Notes under the pieces: model-generated | The model's input: the letters and a program-made list of their open reading frames with translations, nothing else | The model's database searches: none | Told to the model about the DNA's origin: nothing | Part shown: positions 6,102 through 8,777 of the stretch, in pieces | Position numbering within the stretch: the stretch's first letter is position 1 | How the letters are laid out: the number at the start of each line of letters is the position of its first letter | Source of the DNA: CAZXNF01 sp050741255 | GTDB taxonomy: Bacteria > Pseudomonadota > Gammaproteobacteria > Burkholderiales > SG8-41 | DNA length: 8,777 nt | Assembly: GCA_050741255.1 (NCBI GenBank) | Contig: JBOIEQ010000172.1 | Span: 1-8,777, forward strand | Direction of reading: 5' to 3' | Position numbers and translations under genes: made by a program

Positions 6102-6853
6102 TGCGCCAGCGTTGCGCGCCGGTCGCCGGCGGGGAGCAGTTCCATGACGGTCAGGTCGCCGAGCATGTACTTCTCCGAACCCCGCTGCACCCAGCTCATC
6201 AGCCGCTGCCAGCTCGACGTGCTGCGCACGACGCGGCCGATGCTGGGGGCATACCAGAGTTCCTCGGTGATCTCGCTCTGTCCGAAGCTGCGGTCGTCGA
6301 AGTTGCCGCCGAAAGTCACGCGCCGGATGCGGATGGCGTCGAATTCGCCCGCCGGCACCTTGACGCGTTCCCAGCCGAGCACCTTGCCCTGGACCGTGAC
6401 CCGGTTGGTACCGGTGCTGCCGCCGAGGGCCTGGGGCTGGATGACGCGCCCGTCCACCTTGACGTTCCAGCTTTGGCCCGCGGCGAGCGGGAAGACCAGC
6501 GCAGGATAGGCGGGGCTGAACGCGTTCACGCTGTCGTCGCCCAGCATGTGGGTGAGCCACTGCAGGTCGGGGGTGATCGTCGCGCGGCCTTCCTGGAAGC
6601 CCGAGGATTCGATCACGACGGTGTTGCCGGAGGCTTCGACCACGCGCTGCCGCAGCACGCCCTTCGACGTGCGCGAGTACCCGCTGCTGACTTCATAGGC
6701 CCACTGGTCGCCGACTTTCGGCGCGGCCGGTGCGTTGACGCTGGTGACGCCGCCGGGGCCGACGGGATTGCCGGCGCAACCGGCGAGGAGCGCGAATACG
6801 GCGAGCAGCGCCGCCAACGGGCCTGCGGAACGCGGAAGTCGGATGCTGTGCAT
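6098..6853 (-). CDS. Lipoprotein L2, second of three tandem paralogues
   Basis: A 251-residue putative lipoprotein paralogous to its two neighbours. The signal peptide has lipobox LAGC with C26 lipidated, followed by AGNPVGPGGVTSVNAP, a linker nearly identical to that of L3. Shared core: VGDQWAYEVSSGYS (47-60), RVVE (70-73), FSPAYPALVFPLAAGQSW (112-129), VTVQGKVLGWER (152-163), VPAGEFDAIRIRRVT (166-180), FGGNF, GQSEITEELWYAPSIGRVVR (191-210), and a C-terminal GDLTVMELLPA (232-242). It is the most divergent copy in the C-terminal third: GDLTV replaces GDWLV, and a QALGGSTGTN loop is present before VTVQG. No cysteine other than the lipidated one remains in the mature chain. AGGAG lies 6 nt before the ATG at 6853 and decides the start. 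It follows L3 by 35 bp and its stop overlaps the L1 start by 4 nt. Function is unknown. Confidence 0.88.
   Translation of the reverse strand: MHSIRLPRSAGPLAALLAVFALLAGCAGNPVGPGGVTSVNAPAAPKVGDQWAYEVSSGYSRTSKGVLRQRVVEASGNTVVIESSGFQEGRATITPDLQWLTHMLGDDSVNAFSPAYPALVFPLAAGQSWNVKVDGRVIQPQALGGSTGTNRVTVQGKVLGWERVKVPAGEFDAIRIRRVTFGGNFDDRSFGQSEITEELWYAPSIGRVVRSTSSWQRLMSWVQRGSEKYMLGDLTVMELLPAGDRRATLAQ
6475..6522. repeat. 48-bp repeated block, L2 copy
   Basis: The L2 copy of the segment coding for the FSPAYP...FPLAAGQ motif. Three differences from the L1 copy and five from the L3 copy. Confidence 0.8.
6732..6774. repeat. 43-bp repeated block, L2 copy
   Basis: Codes for the GNPVGPGG-V-TSVNA linker just after the lipid cysteine. 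It matches 7538-7580 in L3 at 42 of 43 bases; the one change gives Val against Ile. Confidence 0.85.
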
Positions 6854-6859
6854 GTGAGT

Positions 6860-6864
6860 CTCCT
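6860..6864 (-). promoter_or_regulatory. Ribosome binding site of lipoprotein L2
   Basis: AGGAG on the - strand, 6 nt before the ATG at 6853. It excludes the upstream in-frame extension towards 7060, which would run through the 3' part of L3. Confidence 0.75.
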
Positions 6865-6888
6865 GTGAGGGATGACGGGTTGAGTGCG

Positions 6889-7650
6889 TTACTGCGGGAG
6901 TGACTGCACGAGGGCCGCGCGCTGGTCCGCCGGCAGCAACTCGCGGACGAGCCAGTCGCCGTGCAGGTAGAGCGGGCCGTCGCGCAGCCGGGTGTAGTGG
7001 ACCAGGCGCTTCCAGCGCGAGTCGTGGCGGACGACACGGCCGATGCTGGGGGCGTACCACAGGTCCTCGACGATCTCGCTCTGCGAATAGTCGGAGGTGA
7101 AATTGCCGCCCCAGGTGACGCGCCGGATCCTGATCACGTCGAATTCACCGGCCGGCACCCGGATGCGCTCCCAGCCGGTGACCCAGCCCTGGACCGTGAC
7201 GCCGTCGGTGGGGCCCACGACGTTGCGGAAGGCGATATCCGGTCCGTCATCGCGCCCGCGGACCTTGATATCCCATTTCTGGCCGGCGGCGAGCGGGAAA
7301 ACCAGCGACGGATAGGCGGGACTGAACGTCTGCACACGGTCGTCCGCGAGCGGATGCGTGATCCACTGCAGATCGGGGGTCATCGTCCAGCGGCCCGAGC
7401 GGAAGCCCGTCGCCTCGACAACGACGCGGTCGGCGGCGGCTTCCACCACGCGGTGCTGTTCCTCGCCGAACGTTGCTTTCGAGTACCCGCTGGACACGCG
7501 GTAGGCCCACGCGTCGCCGGTCTTGGCGGGCGCTGGCGCGTTGACGCTGGTGATGCCGCCGGGGCCGACGGGATTGCCGGTCATGCAACCGCTCACGGAC
7601 AGGACGAACGCACTCCATGCAAGCAGACGGCAGCAGCGAATGGCACGCAT
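6889..7650 (-). CDS. Lipoprotein L3, first of three tandem paralogues
   Basis: A 253-residue putative lipoprotein. The signal peptide MRAIRCCRLLAWSAFVLSVSGC has lipobox V-S-G-C (C22), with Met at +2, so outer-membrane sorting is expected. The mature part starts with TGNPVGPGGITSVNAP, then the shared beta-rich domain: GDAWAYRVSSGYS (45-57), RVVE (67-70), FSPAYPSLVFPLAAGQKW (109-126), VTVQGWVTGWER (151-162), VPAGEFDVIRIRRVT (165-179), WGGNF (180-184), SQSEIVEDLWYAPSIGRVVR (189-208) and GDWLVRELLPA (231-241). It has the best ribosome binding site in the window (GGAGGTGA), which contains the ubiJ stop codon, so it is tightly coupled to ubiJ. Open frame continues upstream to 7956, but that part is ubiJ read in the wrong frame. 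Function is unknown; location in a ubiquinone cluster hints at lipid or envelope handling, an inference only. Confidence 0.88.
   Translation of the reverse strand: MRAIRCCRLLAWSAFVLSVSGCMTGNPVGPGGITSVNAPAPAKTGDAWAYRVSSGYSKATFGEEQHRVVEAAADRVVVEATGFRSGRWTMTPDLQWITHPLADDRVQTFSPAYPSLVFPLAAGQKWDIKVRGRDDGPDIAFRNVVGPTDGVTVQGWVTGWERIRVPAGEFDVIRIRRVTWGGNFTSDYSQSEIVEDLWYAPSIGRVVRHDSRWKRLVHYTRLRDGPLYLHGDWLVRELLPADQRAALVQSLPQ
7281..7328. repeat. 48-bp repeated block, L3 copy
   Basis: The L3 copy of the segment coding for FSPAYP...FPLAAGQ. Five differences from the L2 copy and seven from the L1 copy. Confidence 0.8.
7538..7580. repeat. 43-bp repeated block, L3 copy
   Basis: Codes for the GNPVGPGG-I-TSVNA linker in L3 and matches the L2 block at 6732-6774 at 42 of 43 bases. 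Confidence 0.85.
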
Positions 7651-7654
7651 GGCA

Positions 7655-7662
7655 TCACCTCC
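7655..7662 (-). promoter_or_regulatory. Ribosome binding site of lipoprotein L3, overlapping the ubiJ stop
   Basis: GGAGGTGA on the - strand is a near-perfect complement to the 16S rRNA 3' end. Its GGAGG core is 7 nt before the L3 ATG at 7650. Its last three bases are the ubiJ TGA stop, so ribosomes finishing ubiJ end on the L3 initiation site. Confidence 0.85.
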
Positions 7663-8260
7663 GGTGGGGTGCAGGTTGCAGGGGAGCGAGCCGCGCTTCC
7701 AGGCGCGCCAGGCCGTCGCGCAGGTCGTCGACGCCGCGATTGAACGCCGCGACATCGTCGCGGCCGGCCACCAGCGGCCGCTCTTCGGTCCAGTACGCGG
7801 CGAAGGACCGGGCGAGGGGTTCGAAACTTTCGCGCGGCCAGCGGGCGAGCGCCCGCGCGGCCTGTGCCAGGCGGTGCGCGGCGACGTCGCCGACCACGCG
7901 GGAGAGGTCTTCCTCGGCCTCCCAGCGCAGGTGCTCGGCGAGAAAGCCAAGTTCACGCGCGAGCGCCGTGTCCCCTTCGACGCTCACCGCGCGCCAGGCC
8001 GCGGCGTCGCGCAGGGCGAGCCGCGCGAGTACCGGGGGGGTGAGCCGCAGCGTCAGGTCGGGCGCCGCGTCGGCGGCGCCCGGCTGCCACAAGCCCTCGG
8101 CGGTCAGCGTCAGCGCCAGCACGAACGGCACGCTGTGCACGTGCACGGTGCGGCCCGCGAAGGGCTTGAGCCGCGCGCGCGCCCAGGCGGCCGGCGCGAG
8201 TACGTGGTTGACCGCGGCGGCGGCCGTGCGACTGGCGGCGAGATCCAACCCGGGCAGCAT
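7655..8260 (-). CDS. ubiJ: UbiJ, SCP2-domain ubiquinone biosynthesis accessory factor
   Basis: A 201-residue protein, the same length as E. coli UbiJ (formerly YigP), which binds lipid through an SCP2 fold and supports the soluble Ubi complex that makes ubiquinone. The SCP2 domain covers about residues 20-115: VHSVPFVLALTLTAEGLWQPG (41-61), DLTLRLTPPVLARL (68-81) and the signature VEGDTALARELGFLAEHLRWEAEEDLSRVVGD (94-125). After AAHRLAQAARALARW the C-terminal part is helical and ends in a predicted coiled coil (DDVAAFNRGVDDLRDGLARLEARL, about 168-191), as in known UbiJ proteins. The start at 8260 is chosen because an upstream extension to 8320 would lie inside the Tim44-domain gene; only a weak GGA precedes it. 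The gap to the upstream gene is 16 bp, and its stop lies inside the L3 ribosome binding site. Confidence 0.9.
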   Translation of the reverse strand: MLPGLDLAASRTAAAAVNHVLAPAAWARARLKPFAGRTVHVHSVPFVLALTLTAEGLWQPGAADAAPDLTLRLTPPVLARLALRDAAAWRAVSVEGDTALARELGFLAEHLRWEAEEDLSRVVGDVAAHRLAQAARALARWPRESFEPLARSFAAYWTEERPLVAGRDDVAAFNRGVDDLRDGLARLEARLAPLQPAPHRR

Positions 8261-8276
8261 CGTCGCGTCCGCGTGC

Positions 8277-8777
8277 TCAGTCCTGCTGGATACCGGCGAG
8301 CAGCCAGCCGCCGCCGCCAAGCCGCGGCTTTTCCAGGTGCCAGGTCTCGGTGAAGGGTTCGGCGACGCCCGTGCCTTCGCGCAGTTGTCCGCTGAAGCGC
8401 ACGCTCGCGACGTAGTGGTTGCCCTCGGTCACGACGGCGAGTACCTGCGCGTCGAGGTTGACGACCTCCGTGCGCGCCGCACCCGGCGCGCTCTGGCTCA
8501 GGTCCGACTCGATCTCGCGATACATCTCGTCGCTCAGCACGTCGCGCAGCGCGGACACATCGGCGGCGTCGTAGGCCTGCTGCAGCCGGGTGAAGTTGAG
8601 CTTGGCATGCCGGGCGAAGGCCGCAGCGTCGAAGTCCGGCGGAAAGGCCGGCGCGGCGGCGGCCGTACCGGCACCCGCGGGCTGAAACCAGGCCTTGCCG
8701 GCGACGGGCGCGGGCGCGCGCGCGGGTTCCGGCGTGGCGCCTCCCCCGAAGTTCACCGGCTGCGGCCGGCCGGCCGG
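8277..8777 (-). CDS. Tim44-domain protein (partial, N-terminus beyond right edge)
   Basis: The frame is open to the window edge; 166 residues are visible. A Pro/Ala-rich linker (VNFGGGATPEPARAPAPVAG) leads to the Tim44-like domain: FARHAKLNFTRLQQAYDAADVSALRDVLSDEMYREIESDL, then VVNLDAQVLAVVTEGNHYVASVRFSG, and the end ETWHLEKPRLGGGGWLLAGIQQD. This is the C-terminal half of bacterial Tim44-like proteins, which usually also carry a signal peptide and one or two membrane helices in the missing part. The domain is related to the cone-shaped lipid- or peptide-binding fold of mitochondrial Tim44 and ribosomal protein L45. The GTG at 8756 is very unlikely to be the start, since the linker continues past it. 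In betaproteobacteria this gene commonly lies between ubiE and ubiJ. The bacterial function is not settled. Confidence 0.88.
   Translation of the reverse strand, partial: PAGRPQPVNFGGGATPEPARAPAPVAGKAWFQPAGAGTAAAAPAFPPDFDAAAFARHAKLNFTRLQQAYDAADVSALRDVLSDEMYREIESDLSQSAPGAARTEVVNLDAQVLAVVTEGNHYVASVRFSGQLREGTGVAEPFTETWHLEKPRLGGGGWLLAGIQQD

Noticed and set aside
6102..6560. 153-codon N-terminal extension of lipoprotein L1
   Set aside because: It would be read through the L2 coding sequence in another frame, and the signal peptide with lipobox begins at 6101. The same reasoning excludes extensions of L2 to 7060 and of L3 to 7956.
5750..7580. Direct repeats as a CRISPR array or mobile element
   Set aside because: The repeats are in-frame parts of three paralogous genes, spaced about 725 and 806 bp apart, with no spacers of uniform length, no terminal inverted repeats and no transposase.
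8277..8756. Complete 159-aa protein starting at GTG 8756
   Set aside because: The frame stays open to the window edge with the same Pro/Ala-rich linker composition, and Tim44-like proteins have an N-terminal half; treated as partial.
1..8777. A novel defence, phage or secretion system
   Set aside because: No nuclease, helicase, toxin-antitoxin, phage structural or secretion genes are visible. All genes are on one strand with uniform GC, in a normal chromosomal metabolic context.

Overview
The window reads as high-GC betaproteobacterial DNA, most likely Burkholderiales or a close relative. The evidence is a Bug/TctC-type periplasmic binding protein, the Tim44-domain / UbiJ / UbiB gene order typical of betaproteobacterial ubiquinone clusters, and the very high third-position GC. 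No tRNA, rRNA, insertion sequence, phage gene, CRISPR array or defence gene was found. There is no gene-free stretch longer than 300 bases; the longest gaps are about 80-90 bp, on either side of ubiB.

Layout. At the left edge, on the + strand, are the last codons of an unidentified gene and an overlapping 77-residue lipoprotein. Everything else is on the - strand, so it is read from right to left. In that order the genes are: a Tim44-domain protein cut by the right edge, ubiJ, three tandem paralogous lipoproteins (called L3, L2 and L1 here, in transcription order), ubiB, a sodium:solute symporter, a small membrane protein built of three internal repeats, a Bug-type solute-binding protein, and a DUF2237 protein that ends 15 bp from the convergent + strand lipoprotein.

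How the genes may work together. UbiJ (SCP2 lipid-binding fold) and UbiB (atypical kinase/ATPase) are known accessory factors of ubiquinone biosynthesis. From family knowledge, ubiE is expected just beyond the right edge. The unusual point is that three copies of an outer-membrane-type lipoprotein family separate ubiJ from ubiB. They are tightly coupled to ubiJ: the ubiJ stop codon lies inside the L3 ribosome binding site, and L2 and L1 overlap by ATGA. The second group (symporter, three-repeat membrane protein, Bug receptor, DUF2237) is packed with an 8-nt overlap and gaps of 28 and 10 bp, so it looks like a separate uptake-related operon. A plausible -10 box (TAGAAT) lies in the 82-bp gap in front of it.

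The window is mostly ordinary chromosomal housekeeping and transport DNA. The parts worth a second look are the lipoprotein triplication inside a ubiquinone locus, with near-identical DNA blocks between copies, and the three-repeat membrane protein.
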